From NCBI GenBank assembly GCA_022781925.1, contig JALESO010000027.1, positions 1 through 47,873 of the forward strand: a stretch of 47,873 nucleotides of DNA, given 5' to 3'. The notes under the pieces were generated by a model. It saw only the letters and a program-made list of their open reading frames with translations. It had not been told where the DNA came from and made no database searches. The translations under genes were made by a program, and so were the position numbers. This DNA is from Lachnospiraceae bacterium (GTDB lineage Bacteria; Bacillota; Clostridia; Lachnospirales; Lachnospiraceae). Shown here in pieces: positions 37,819-45,567 of the stretch (position 1 is its first letter; the number at the start of each line of letters is the position of its first letter).

Positions 37819-38406
37819 CTATTTTTCCCATAGCACTGTCTCCGTGCCATCTGTGTCTCTGTAAATCACTCTGCTGATTGTTCCATTTTCCAGCGATTTT
37901 TCATAACGATATCTCTGTCCACTTTTTTCATAGCCGCGTCTGGCTGCCAGACTATATCTTCCTGTCAAAACAATCGCATTATCAACTACATCCTCATGCA
38001 GACGAACCTGCGCAGTGTCAATCTCGATCCTGTCTTTTTCTTCAGGAACAGCAACATGCACGACTGCATCTTCGCAACTTGCAGGGAAAACCGGCACAAA
38101 ATTGATCATACCGATGGCTGCAGCAAAAGAAACAACAATGGCTGCAATCACCGCAACGCGTTTCATCACTTTACTCTCCACATTTTTCAAAATCTGATGA
38201 AACTCGTTTTCCTCACCTTCTGCATGCGCTTCTGTACGAGACACTTCTCTTACAATCGTTTCGTCTGTATAACCACGGAAAACCTGCCTGCAGCCCTCAC
38301 ATTCCGCCATGTGCGCTTCTACCAGCTTCCGGCTCTCTGTGCTGCACATATGTTCAATATAAAGCGGCATCAAATCCTGTATCACATCACAACAAACGTT
38401 ATTCAT
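37819..38406 (-). CDS. Anti-sigma factor with zinc-finger domain
   Basis: A 195-residue membrane protein. The N-terminal half is a zinc-binding anti-sigma domain: CCDVIQDLMPLYIEHMCS followed by the HxxxCxxC motif HMAECEGC. One membrane helix (VAVIAAIVVSFAAAIGMINFV, about 85-105) leads to an outer domain of about 90 residues with no recognised family. It would hold the sigma factor encoded just upstream at the membrane. GGAGG is 6 nt before the ATG at 38406, and the gene overlaps the sigma gene end (38399), so the two are coupled. The gene ends with TAG. Confidence 0.88.
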   Translation of the reverse strand: MNNVCCDVIQDLMPLYIEHMCSTESRKLVEAHMAECEGCRQVFRGYTDETIVREVSRTEAHAEGEENEFHQILKNVESKVMKRVAVIAAIVVSFAAAIGMINFVPVFPASCEDAVVHVAVPEEKDRIEIDTAQVRLHEDVVDNAIVLTGRYSLAARRGYEKSGQRYRYEKSLENGTISRVIYRDTDGTETVLWEK

Positions 38407-38905
38407 AACCATCCTCCTTCAATTTATCACTGATTTTCTGTTTTGCCCTGTAATAAGTAACCCCCGCCCAGCTTGGCGATTTTCCGAACAGTTCCGCAAT
38501 TTCCACCAGAGCAACTTCGCCAAACACATGCAGATAAAATACTTCCCGATACGGTTCCGGCAGTTCATGCAGCACTCTTAATACCGCTTTCGCCGTATCT
38601 TTTTCTTCCAGTTTATGTACAAAATCATGTTCCGCACATTCGCATTCTGACGGTTCCTGGCCTTTTTTCTTTCTCAGATAAGAATAATATATATTTTTTG
38701 CAATCTGACAGAGCCAGGATTCCATTTTACAGTCACCTCGAAAGGATTTTTCATGCAGGATCGCCTTTACAAACGTATCCTGCACGATATCTTCTGACAG
38801 TTCCCGGTTTCCACAAAGTGAAAACACATATCCAAACACGATTTTATAATATCTGGATATGGTATCAATATCTTCCATTCCCACACCTGCCCCTTCATTT
38901 TTCAT
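38399..38905 (-). CDS. ECF-type RNA polymerase sigma factor
   Basis: A 168-residue sigma-70 family protein with only regions 2 and 4. Region 2: FGYVFSLCGNRELSEDIVQDTFVKA then FRGDCKMESWLCQIAKNIYYSYLRKKK. Region 4: LPEPYREVFYLHVFGEVALVEIAELFGKSPSWAGVTYYRAKQKI (helix-turn-helix core FGKSPSWAGVTYYRAK). The start is uncertain: ATG at 38905 or ATG at 38878 (MEDIDTISRYY). A 7-codon ORF beginning at ATG 38918 behind GGAGGAGG overlaps the first candidate. It is paired with its anti-sigma factor and probably responds to envelope stress. Confidence 0.9.
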   Translation of the reverse strand: MKNEGAGVGMEDIDTISRYYKIVFGYVFSLCGNRELSEDIVQDTFVKAILHEKSFRGDCKMESWLCQIAKNIYYSYLRKKKGQEPSECECAEHDFVHKLEEKDTAKAVLRVLHELPEPYREVFYLHVFGEVALVEIAELFGKSPSWAGVTYYRAKQKISDKLKEDGYE

Positions 38906-38953
38906 AACTATTTTTCATTCTGATATGCCTCCTCCAAATCTGTTTTCATCAAT

Positions 38954-38981
38954 AAGACGCGTCAGAAGGCAATTCATTACA
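38954..38981 (-). promoter_or_regulatory. Candidate ECF-type autoregulatory promoter
   Basis: Minus strand TGTAAT (38981-38976), 16-nt spacer, CGTCTT (38959-38954). This resembles the TGTAAC/CGTCT type used by many ECF sigma factors and lies about 36-50 nt before the sigma gene. An inference from pattern only. Confidence 0.5.
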
Positions 38982-39001
38982 AAGTTTATCAAAAAAACAC
39001 G

Positions 39002-39045
39002 AAAAAAAGAACCGAAACCGACAATTTCTGTCACAGTTCCAGTTC
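39002..39045 (-). terminator. Terminator after the NifX-like gene
   Basis: On the minus strand GAACTGGAACTGTGACA (39045-39029) pairs with TGTCGGTTTCGGTTC (39023-39009), using several G-U pairs, followed by seven T. Confidence 0.8.
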
Positions 39046-39082
39046 GTTTTCTCATTATTACCTGTATCTGACCTGCTTATAT

Positions 39083-39460
39083 TTAATGATTACCGCAATT
39101 ATGCTCCCCACAGCTATGTCCTTCTCCATGATGGGAACACATGATATCCGGATTATAATCCAGTTTTCCCGCCAGATATGCACTTACTGCGCTGTCTGCC
39201 AGACCGGATACGCCGCCATATAATCTGATGCCTGCATTTGCCAGTGCGGTCTGAGCACCTGCGCCGATGCCACCACAGATCAGCACCTCCACTTGATGAT
39301 CCGTCAGAAATCCGGCCAGTGCACCATGTCCCTGTCCGTTTGTCGGAACTACTTCTGATACGGTGATTTTTCCATCCTCCACCTCATAAATTTTGAACTG
39401 CTCCGAATGTCCAAAATGCTGAAATACCATTCCATTTTCATAAGTAACTGCTATTTTCAT
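39083..39460 (-). CDS. NifX/NifB-type dinitrogenase iron-molybdenum cofactor domain protein
   Basis: A 125-residue protein starting MKIAVTYENGMVFQHFGHSEQF, the beginning of the Nif11-unrelated NifX/NifY/NafY domain that binds iron-sulfur or FeMo cofactor intermediates. Other family parts are LICGGIGAGAQTALANAGIRLYGG and an ADSAVSAYLAGKL helix. The C-terminus is rich in His and Cys (CSHHGEGHSCGEHNCGNH), a likely metal-binding tail. The ATG at 39460 with AAGGGAAGG upstream is preferred over the open frame to 39529. No nitrogenase genes are near, so a role in iron-sulfur or metal handling is more likely than nitrogen fixation. Confidence 0.85.
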   Translation of the reverse strand: MKIAVTYENGMVFQHFGHSEQFKIYEVEDGKITVSEVVPTNGQGHGALAGFLTDHQVEVLICGGIGAGAQTALANAGIRLYGGVSGLADSAVSAYLAGKLDYNPDIMCSHHGEGHSCGEHNCGNH

Positions 39461-39753
39461 ACGTTTTATACCTTCCCTTCTTTGAATCAACTGAAACCTA
39501 TTATACACGATTTTCTCCAAATTGACCAAATAATAAATTTCTTAGTCGCCTTTACACCTTTTCACTGAAATTCAAATATTCCAGAAATTTCAGAGCGGAC
39601 AATTTTTATACATTGTCTGACCTGTTTGTTTCCAGGAATAAAATATAAATCTATGTAGTAAGGACGAAATACGATTATGAAACCACCATCGAAAAAGAAA
39701 TTTTATAACCTTCCACAACTGGCTTCTGCCATTTTTCACACAGAAAAGATTTT

Positions 39754-40290
39754 TTATAATGCCGTTCCCTTTTTCGGCACATAAAACTGCTCCATATCCG
39801 CATGTTCCAGTTTCAGCAAACCGACCTTTTTGTCTATGCCACCTGCATAACCGGTCATGCTTCCGTCCGTCCCCACCACTCTGTGACATGGCACGATAAT
39901 AGAGATCGGATTATGTCCAACCGCGCCGCCCACTGCCTGCGCTGACATCCGGGAAAGCCCCCGCTGTTTTGCAATACATGCTGCAATCTCTCCGTAAGTC
40001 ATCGTTTTCCCATAGGGAATCGACAGAAGAATCTTCCACACTTCCTGCCGGAATTCGGAGCCACCTGCAAAGGAAACCGGCGGCAGAAAATCCGGCTCTT
40101 TTCCCTGAAAATAAATGTCCAGCCAACGATCCGCCGTTTCAAATACCGGCAGCATTTTTTCTTCATGCTCTTTTGATAGTGTCACCGCAAAATATTTCTG
40201 CCCGTCAAACCACAGACCCGTCAGTGCTTCTCCGTTGCTTGCCATGGTGATGCCGCCCAACAGTGAATTGTAGTGATGTATGTATTCCAT
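39754..40290 (-). CDS. Methylated-DNA-protein cysteine methyltransferase
   Basis: A 178-residue suicide repair protein that takes the methyl group from O6-methylguanine. The acceptor Cys is in ISIIVPCHRVVGTDGSMTGYAGG; the DNA-binding helix-turn-helix has YGKTMTYGEIAACIAKQRG and SAQAVGGAVGHNP. The N-terminal ribonuclease-like domain is present. There is no AraC/Ada activator domain, so it is the Ogt type. The ATG at 40290 follows AGAGG. It begins 11 nt after the methyltransferase gene, so both are cotranscribed. Confidence 0.94.
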   Translation of the reverse strand: MEYIHHYNSLLGGITMASNGEALTGLWFDGQKYFAVTLSKEHEEKMLPVFETADRWLDIYFQGKEPDFLPPVSFAGGSEFRQEVWKILLSIPYGKTMTYGEIAACIAKQRGLSRMSAQAVGGAVGHNPISIIVPCHRVVGTDGSMTGYAGGIDKKVGLLKLEHADMEQFYVPKKGTAL

Positions 40291-40301
40291 GTTTCTACCT
40301 C

Positions 40302-41078
40302 TTATTTCATTCCAATATTTAATACCCAATGATGAGAAAAATAAATCTCATCGCCTTTTCGATATGGTGCAAAACCCGTCTTTCCTTTTCCGTCCAGATC
40401 TTCCTGCATCAGTTGTACAATTTTCTTCTGAACCGACGCTTCTGTATGTGTCAGCTTCATCCATCCGTCCAGGGAAACCGGTATATCCTGTTGCTCCTGA
40501 AGCAATAGCTTCATATTATTTTTTTCATACAAATCTCGCATTTCTGCCAAAGTCAAGTCTCTTACATGGGAAAAATCACGCATCTGTTCTATACGATCCA
40601 CCTCATCCCGAAAAGCCACATCCGCAACTGTCATATCCATCATAACCAGCTTTCCGCCTGATTTTAAAACTCGTTTCATTTCTGTAAAAATATCTCTCGG
40701 ATTAACAAAATGATGAAACGCCAGCCGGGATAATACGATATCAAAACTATGATCTGCAAATGGAAGTTCTTCCGCAATTCCTTTCACAAAATCCATATTT
40801 TCTAATCCTGTTTTTTTCGCTTCTGCCTGTCCGACTGCAAGCATTTCTTCTGTGGCATCAAAACAGGTAACTTTTGCCACATGCGGTGCAAATGCCCGTC
40901 CGCAAATGCAGGTTCCTGCTGCCACTTCCAGCACCTGATCCGTTATTTCCGGCTTTACTTTTTCAATCATGTAATCCTGATATTCTGCCTTTGACAAATG
41001 ATATGTATTGCTGTCAAATCCTGCCGCCTGCATGCCAAAAGACTTCTGGATCTCTGAAATATTATCCTTTCTGCTCAT
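40302..41078 (-). CDS. Class I SAM-dependent methyltransferase
   Basis: A 258-residue UbiE/Methyltransf_11-type protein. SAM motif I is VLEVAAGTCICGRAFAPHV (a variant of the usual Gly-rich ExGxGxG), then VTCFDATEEML (acidic loop), GIAEELPFADHSFDIVLSRLAFHHF and LKSGGKLVMMDM. The substrate is not evident. It is cotranscribed with the MGMT gene, 11 nt apart, which hints at a link with alkylation stress, but many such pairs are accidental. The ATG at 41078 with AGAGGA upstream is preferred. Confidence 0.85.
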   Translation of the reverse strand: MSRKDNISEIQKSFGMQAAGFDSNTYHLSKAEYQDYMIEKVKPEITDQVLEVAAGTCICGRAFAPHVAKVTCFDATEEMLAVGQAEAKKTGLENMDFVKGIAEELPFADHSFDIVLSRLAFHHFVNPRDIFTEMKRVLKSGGKLVMMDMTVADVAFRDEVDRIEQMRDFSHVRDLTLAEMRDLYEKNNMKLLLQEQQDIPVSLDGWMKLTHTEASVQKKIVQLMQEDLDGKGKTGFAPYRKGDEIYFSHHWVLNIGMK

Positions 41079-41217
41079 GATATTCCTCTTTTCCATCCGT
41101 CATTATTTCAGGTAACTTGTCAAACGGAAATCTTTCATTCTCTCACGCTACTTACTTATTACTTTTTATCATTAAAACAAGTAACATCCTTCATTGATCA
41201 AAATACAAGTTCCTTTT

Positions 41218-41886
41218 TTATTTAACTTTCTTTTTTTCTTCCTTACCTTTTATCGTTTTTAGTGCATAATCCTTCATGCCCGGAATCGCACCACCTGACA
41301 CCGCCCACAGATACAAACTTGCCACACTGCAGTACGGTGAAAATCGTCTGCGATACTTCTCAAACAGCTTTTTATCAATTTTTCTGTGATGATACACCAT
41401 GCGAAGTCCCCGCAAAATCGCCAGATCCCCGTAACTGAATACATCCGGGCGCTGCATGCAGAACAACAGAATCATCTCTGCTGTCCACACACCAATTCCT
41501 TTCAAAGAAGAAAGTGCTTCAATCGCCTCCTGGTCTGACATCTGCCACACAGCATCCAGATCAAATGCTCCACTTTTTATTTTTTCTGCAAAATCAGTCA
41601 GATATTCCGCCTTTCGAAAGGTCATTCCATATGCCTGTAATTTGGGAATCCCTGCATCCTGAATCGTCTCCGCATCAATAACCCCCAGATCATCCTGCAT
41701 CCGCTGCCAGATCGTTTTCTGAGCTTTCATGGAAATCTGCTGACCGATAATGTGGTGTACCACAGAAGAAAAAAGATCCGTATCCACGGTTCGCTCGATC
41801 ATTCCAAGTGTATCGATCACTTTCGCCAGCTTTTTGTCCTTTTGTTTTAGATATTCTATTTCTGTTTCTCCATACTCAAAATGCAT
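41218..41886 (-). CDS. DNA-3-methyladenine glycosylase II-like (HhH-GPD, AlkA family)
   Basis: A 222-residue base-excision glycosylase. It has VVHHIIGQQISMKAQKTIWQRM, the helix-hairpin-helix LKGIGVWTAEMILLF, and the catalytic Asp in DVFSYGDLAILRGLRM. The N-terminal TBP-like domain of E. coli AlkA is missing, as in short Firmicutes forms. There are no Fe-S cysteines as in MutY/Nth. It removes alkylated purines. It lies divergent from the AraC gene and upstream of the methyltransferase-MGMT pair. A TATAAT-type -10 (41920-41915, minus) has a poor -35, in line with activator control. Confidence 0.92.
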   Translation of the reverse strand: MHFEYGETEIEYLKQKDKKLAKVIDTLGMIERTVDTDLFSSVVHHIIGQQISMKAQKTIWQRMQDDLGVIDAETIQDAGIPKLQAYGMTFRKAEYLTDFAEKIKSGAFDLDAVWQMSDQEAIEALSSLKGIGVWTAEMILLFCMQRPDVFSYGDLAILRGLRMVYHHRKIDKKLFEKYRRRFSPYCSVASLYLWAVSGGAIPGMKDYALKTIKGKEEKKKVK

Positions 41887-42007
41887 ATTTTTTCTCCGTT
41901 CTGTGATTTATCTCATTATAATTCCATTTTCAAATCATGTTTTTAATTATTTTTTGCTTTCAATTTCTTCGCTTTATTTTTATGATTATATCATTATTTT
42001 ATACTTG

Positions 42008-42044
42008 AATATATAATTATATCTCTGTAATATATAACTATATC
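42008..42044. promoter_or_regulatory. Two 16-bp direct repeats at 21-bp spacing (candidate AraC-type sites)
   Basis: AATATATAATTATATC (42008-42023) and AATATATAACTATATC (42029-42044) differ at one base. The 21-bp repeat distance is two helical turns, the same as between the direct half-sites of AraC-family regulators. They lie in the divergent gap between the glycosylase and AraC genes. AT-richness raises the chance of coincidence. Confidence 0.5.
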
Positions 42045-42122
42045 GTATTTTTTAAGCAACCATGATTCATCATTTAACTCTTAATGACTATACTAATATC
42101 TTGTCACTATTTACACGCATTG

Positions 42123-42137
42123 TATCACACAGTGATA
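42123..42137. promoter_or_regulatory. Perfect palindrome upstream of the AraC gene
   Basis: TATCAC-ACA-GTGATA lies 28 nt before the AraC ATG. It could be an operator for a dimeric regulator or a small mRNA hairpin near the start site. Confidence 0.4.
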
Positions 42138-42165
42138 ACCATACGCAAAGAAAGGAACATCTGCC

Positions 42166-43041
42166 ATGTCACAGTCACAAATGGAACCGCCCTACATTAA
42201 TTCCGTAAACCTGAATATCCACACCGATTTTCCCTATCTCGTACTGAACATAACCAATGATGTGGCGATTCCACGCAACCCGGGATTTCAGGTCATGCAC
42301 TGGCACGAAGATCTGCAGTTTATCTATGTGCTGGAAGGCTGTATTCAAATCCGAACCCTAAACGAAACGGTTCTTTTACATGAACACGAAGGTATCTATA
42401 TTAATAAAAGCATTGTTCACCTGGTAGAAAAAATCGATCACTGTGTCTATAAAAGTTTTCTCTTCCCGGATTATTTTCTTTCTTTTTATCCGGGCAGTCC
42501 TGCCAGGGAACTGACTACTACGATTACCGAAAATGCAAATCTGACATTAGTTCCTTTGCAGAATGCAGACTGGGAACAGGAAATTTTACATCATCTGCAA
42601 AAACTTGTAACATTCGAGACAAACAAAACCGCTTTTTACCCATATGAGGTCTTAACTACCCTCTCCAATCTGTGGCTGATTTTTCTGAAACATGTAACCG
42701 TACCAAAGCAAAATGCTGGCAATCCCACGAGTCAGCGCATGCAATGTTTTCTGCAATATATCGAAATGCATTATACACAAAACATTACGCTGAATGATCT
42801 AGCACAAAGTGCCAATGTCAGTAAATCTGAATGTCTGCGTTGTTTTAAGCAGACACTGCAAACGACACCTTTTCGATATCTGATTGATTTTCGTCTGTCC
42901 AAAGCGACAAAATTATTAAAAGAAACGGACCTGAGCATAAAAGAAATCATGTATCAGACCGGTTTTCACGATCAGAGCTATTTTGGAAAATGTTTCCGTC
43001 AAAAAACTGGCTGCAGTCCTAAAAAATATCGACAGAGATAG
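42166..43041 (+). CDS. AraC family transcriptional regulator with cupin sensor domain
   Basis: A 291-residue regulator. The N-terminal cupin has FQVMHWHEDLQFIYVLEGCIQI and HEHEGIYINKSIVHLVE, typical of ligand or metal-binding AraC sensors. The C-terminal double helix-turn-helix (about 190-290) has ITLNDLAQSANVSKSECLRCFKQ and LSIKEIMYQTGFHDQSYFGKCFRQKTGCSPKKYR (core GFHDQSYFGKCFRQKTG). The ligand is unknown. It is divergent from the AlkA-like gene, with candidate binding sites between them, so it may regulate the repair genes, itself, or both. Its terminator overlaps the stop codon. Confidence 0.93.
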   Translation: MSQSQMEPPYINSVNLNIHTDFPYLVLNITNDVAIPRNPGFQVMHWHEDLQFIYVLEGCIQIRTLNETVLLHEHEGIYINKSIVHLVEKIDHCVYKSFLFPDYFLSFYPGSPARELTTTITENANLTLVPLQNADWEQEILHHLQKLVTFETNKTAFYPYEVLTTLSNLWLIFLKHVTVPKQNAGNPTSQRMQCFLQYIEMHYTQNITLNDLAQSANVSKSECLRCFKQTLQTTPFRYLIDFRLSKATKLLKETDLSIKEIMYQTGFHDQSYFGKCFRQKTGCSPKKYRQR

Positions 43042-43064
43042 CTTCGTGCTCTGCCGATATTTTT
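43024..43064 (+). terminator. Terminator overlapping the 3' end of the AraC gene
   Basis: AATATCG-ACAGAG (43024-43036) pairs with CTCTG-CCGATATT (43048-43060) and six T follow. The left arm is part of the coding sequence. Confidence 0.85.
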
Positions 43065-43128
43065 TAAATCACATTCCCATAATTTTTTTCAACGGATCAT
43101 AAATATTTTTGTATGATATCAAAAAAAT

Positions 43129-43157
43129 TTGTCAAACAGGCAGAAACAATATATAAT
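43129..43157 (+). promoter_or_regulatory. Promoter upstream of the GNAT gene
   Basis: TTGTCA (43129-43134), 17-nt spacer, TATAAT (43152-43157). The leader to the GNAT start would be about 150 nt. Confidence 0.75.
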
Positions 43158-43173
43158 CATATCTGACGTCTTA

Positions 43174-43197
43174 TTCCAATTATTATTGGAACATTTT
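43174..43197 (+). terminator. Promoter-proximal hairpin with T-run (attenuator candidate)
   Basis: TTCCAAT (43174-43180) pairs with ATTGGAA (43185-43191), followed by CATTTTTT. It begins only about 17 nt after the -10 box of the GNAT promoter, so early termination is possible. Confidence 0.5.
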
Positions 43198-43315
43198 TTA
43201 TGCAGATAAAATCATTTTCAAAATTCACACATACCGATTATGTATATCAGGAATTGATGTCCTTTTTCAATATATATACTCAAAATCTATGAACTTGAAT
43301 CAGGAGGAACGTTTT

Positions 43316-43807
43316 ATGAATATACAGATCAGACCTTATCAGACACAGGATGCTGCAAAAGCAGCTGAAATTTGGAATCAGGTTGTAGAGGACGGTCTCG
43401 CATTTCCACAGGAAGAAAATCTGACTGTCGAAACCGGAGATCCGTTTTTTAAGGAACAGACTTACACCGGCATTGCTGTGAATACCGAAACGAATGAAAT
43501 TACAGGACTCTATATCCTGCATCCAAATAATGTGGGGCGCTGCGGACATATCTGCAACGCAAGTTACGCCGTTCGTCGTGACATCCGTGGACAGCATATC
43601 GGAGAAAAACTTGTCCTTGACTGTCTCGCTATGGCAAAAGAAAAAGGCTTTCGCATTATGCAGTTTAATGCGGTTGTTGCATCCAATACTCATGCCCTAC
43701 ATTTATATGAGCGTATAGGTTTCACAAAACTCGGTGTCATTCCGGGTGGCTTCCGCATGCCGGATGGACACTATGAAGATATTATCCCACATTACTATGT
43801 ACTGTAA
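43316..43807 (+). CDS. GNAT family N-acetyltransferase
   Basis: A 163-residue acetyl-CoA-dependent transferase: MNIQIRPYQTQDAAKAAEIWNQ at the start, NASYAVRRDIRGQHIGEKLVLDCLAMAKEKG (acetyl-CoA loop VRRDIRGQHIGEKL), then FNAVVASNTHALHLYERIGFTKLG. AGGAGG lies 8 nt before the ATG at 43316; an in-frame ATG at 43289 lies upstream of that site. The acceptor is unknown. It is a single-gene unit with its own promoter. Confidence 0.9.
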   Translation: MNIQIRPYQTQDAAKAAEIWNQVVEDGLAFPQEENLTVETGDPFFKEQTYTGIAVNTETNEITGLYILHPNNVGRCGHICNASYAVRRDIRGQHIGEKLVLDCLAMAKEKGFRIMQFNAVVASNTHALHLYERIGFTKLGVIPGGFRMPDGHYEDIIPHYYVL

Positions 43808-43868
43808 TGCATAGAATTTACTTTTATAAAACCCGTCACTCATAAACTATGCATAGTTCTCATTTTTT
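43807..43868 (+). terminator. Hairpin after the GNAT gene
   Basis: ATGCATAG (43807-43814) and CTATGCAT (43847-43854) pair around a 32-nt loop; TTCTCATTTTTT follows. The left arm starts in the stop codon region. Moderate terminator. Confidence 0.55.
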
Positions 43869-43906
43869 ATATGATATCAATATGCAATGTTTCACTTTTT
43901 TACAGT

Positions 43907-44791
43907 ATGATTCGAAATTTAGATTATCAGATTACTAAGAAGTACGATAGCATCCTGCAATTTTTGAAGGAGCACGGCTACTCTTCCAACCTGATCGTAC
44001 ATTTGAAAAAAACACCGGAAAGCATTTTAAAAAACGGCATCTGGAGTTATGTGAACGAACCGCTCCACACCGGAGATCTGCTTCACATCCACATAGAAGA
44101 AAATGAAGGCTCTGACCATATCGTGCCAAACGAAATGCCACTCTCCATTTTGTATGAAGATGAGGACATTCTGGTCATTGACAAACCGGCAAATATGCCG
44201 ATCCACCCTTCCATCAATCATTATGAACAGACACTGGCAAATGGCGTGCTGTGGTATTATACCGCACAGCAGATTCCCTATACTTTCCGCTGTATTACGC
44301 GGCTGGATCGGGATACCACCGGTGTCACACTTCTGGCAAAACACATGCTTTCCGCTTCTGTCCTGTCCAAAGAGATGCAAAAAAAACAGATGCAGAAAGA
44401 ATATCTGGCACTTTGTGACGGTGTCACTCCAGAAGAAGGCACCATTGATGCCCCAATCTGCCGTGCCGCAGACTCTGTCATTGAACGGTGCGTGGATTTC
44501 GAAAAAGGCGACTCTGCCGTGACACATTTTACCAGGGAGTGGACCAACGGACAGATTTCTCTGGTTCGTGTCAGACCGGAAACCGGCCGCACCCATCAGA
44601 TTCGCGTTCATATGAAATATATCGGGCATCCCCTTCTCGGAGATTTTCTGTATCATCCGGAAGATCACTCCATGAGCCGTCAGGCACTGCACTGTGCATC
44701 CCTGACGTTTACGCATCCGATCACAGGAGAAACATTAACCATAAACGCAAAACTGCCGGAAGATATTCAGCAGCTTCTGTCTCAATCGTAA
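43907..44791 (+). CDS. RluA family pseudouridine synthase
   Basis: A 294-residue RNA-modifying enzyme. An S4-like N-terminal domain (SILQFLKEHGYSSNLIVHLKK, GDLLHIHI) precedes the catalytic domain: ILYEDEDILVIDKPANMPIHPS, the catalytic Asp in CITRLDRDTTGVTLLAK, KEYLALCDG, and VRPETGRTHQIRVHMKYIGHPLLGD. The start is taken at ATG 43907 (MIRNLDYQ); the frame is open to 43871. It modifies uridines in rRNA or tRNA; the exact site (RluC/RluD-like) cannot be told from the sequence. It follows the GNAT gene on the same strand. Confidence 0.93.
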   Translation: MIRNLDYQITKKYDSILQFLKEHGYSSNLIVHLKKTPESILKNGIWSYVNEPLHTGDLLHIHIEENEGSDHIVPNEMPLSILYEDEDILVIDKPANMPIHPSINHYEQTLANGVLWYYTAQQIPYTFRCITRLDRDTTGVTLLAKHMLSASVLSKEMQKKQMQKEYLALCDGVTPEEGTIDAPICRAADSVIERCVDFEKGDSAVTHFTREWTNGQISLVRVRPETGRTHQIRVHMKYIGHPLLGDFLYHPEDHSMSRQALHCASLTFTHPITGETLTINAKLPEDIQQLLSQS

Positions 44792-44906
44792 AATTTCGAC
44801 TGAGATAAGTCTGGTTGCCATATACCTTCCGGCAATTTGCTAATATAACTTATATAATATTTTATTTTCTTGAACTTTTTATAAGTAGATCTATTATTGG
44901 TCTTTT

Positions 44907-45443
44907 TTACTTCTTATTATGCAATACTTCTCTGCGGATATAATCAAAAGTTGCGTCCTCGCCCTCATCCGCCAGCATATACAGCAATTTTTCCAGCAGT
45001 TCCCGTACTTCCGGATGCATGATATGGCGATCCTTGCCATGCAGATAATATTCTAATGCACTACGATCCGTATATTTTTCCTTCTGATAGTTTTTCGAAG
45101 CAGACATGCGGTCAATGAACATTTCCACCACATAGTTGTCCGGCATACGCATTCCTACCATCGCCGGTTCTGACGGCATTCCGTAATCGATCCAATACTC
45201 CATATGGTGCTTGTTGCGCCCTTTATGATGAAGCCACGCAGAAGAATATCCCTTGTCCTCTCTCTCTGCATTATTCGGGCTGACATCTCCCTGATAGTAT
45301 TTACAACCAACCAGAAACTCCGACGGCATATATTTTGACAGGTCATGCAGCAATCCCTGTCGGTACAGACCTACCCGAAAACAGCCTTTCATGACCAGCA
45401 TTTTATGATGATTGATTGTCTTTAAATGTTTCCAGAATTTCAA
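44907..45443 (-). CDS. DUF5662 family protein
   Basis: A 178-residue protein that I recognise only as the DUF5662 type seen in many Firmicutes and phages. It has regularly placed His and Asp residues (KTINHHKMLVMKGC, GLLHDLSKYMPSEF, WLHHKGRNKHHMEYWIDY, PEVRELLEKLLYML). The pattern H..HD..H resembles metal-dependent HD-type hydrolases, but no activity is established to my knowledge. It is a single gene on the minus strand; the 115-nt gap before it (from the pseudouridine synthase) is AT-rich and has a weak hairpin near 44783-44806. Confidence 0.75.
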   Translation of the reverse strand: MKFWKHLKTINHHKMLVMKGCFRVGLYRQGLLHDLSKYMPSEFLVGCKYYQGDVSPNNAEREDKGYSSAWLHHKGRNKHHMEYWIDYGMPSEPAMVGMRMPDNYVVEMFIDRMSASKNYQKEKYTDRSALEYYLHGKDRHIMHPEVRELLEKLLYMLADEGEDATFDYIRREVLHNKK

Positions 45444-45567
45444 AAAAATATGCCTCCCGTATATACCTGCGTCAAAATTTTTTCAGCTTATGATAACTAA
45501 AATCATTCGCTAAATTTCACGTCCACGCTTCTTCCATACCCCCGCAAAATATCACATTAACCCACTA

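Noticed and set aside
39590-39889. Minus-strand frame of 99 codons after MGMT
   Set aside because: It overlaps the MGMT gene in another frame, has no family similarity and no ribosome binding site; the rest of 39461-39753 shows only weak inverted repeats without T-runs.
44027-44716. Minus-strand frame of 229 codons
   Set aside because: Antisense to the RluA-type gene, which has RLDRDTTG and the RTHQIRVH motif.
45490-45530. Possible degenerate copy of the grpE-dnaK repeat (TTCGCTAAATTTCA)
   Set aside because: Only about 13 bases match; too short to claim a second copy.
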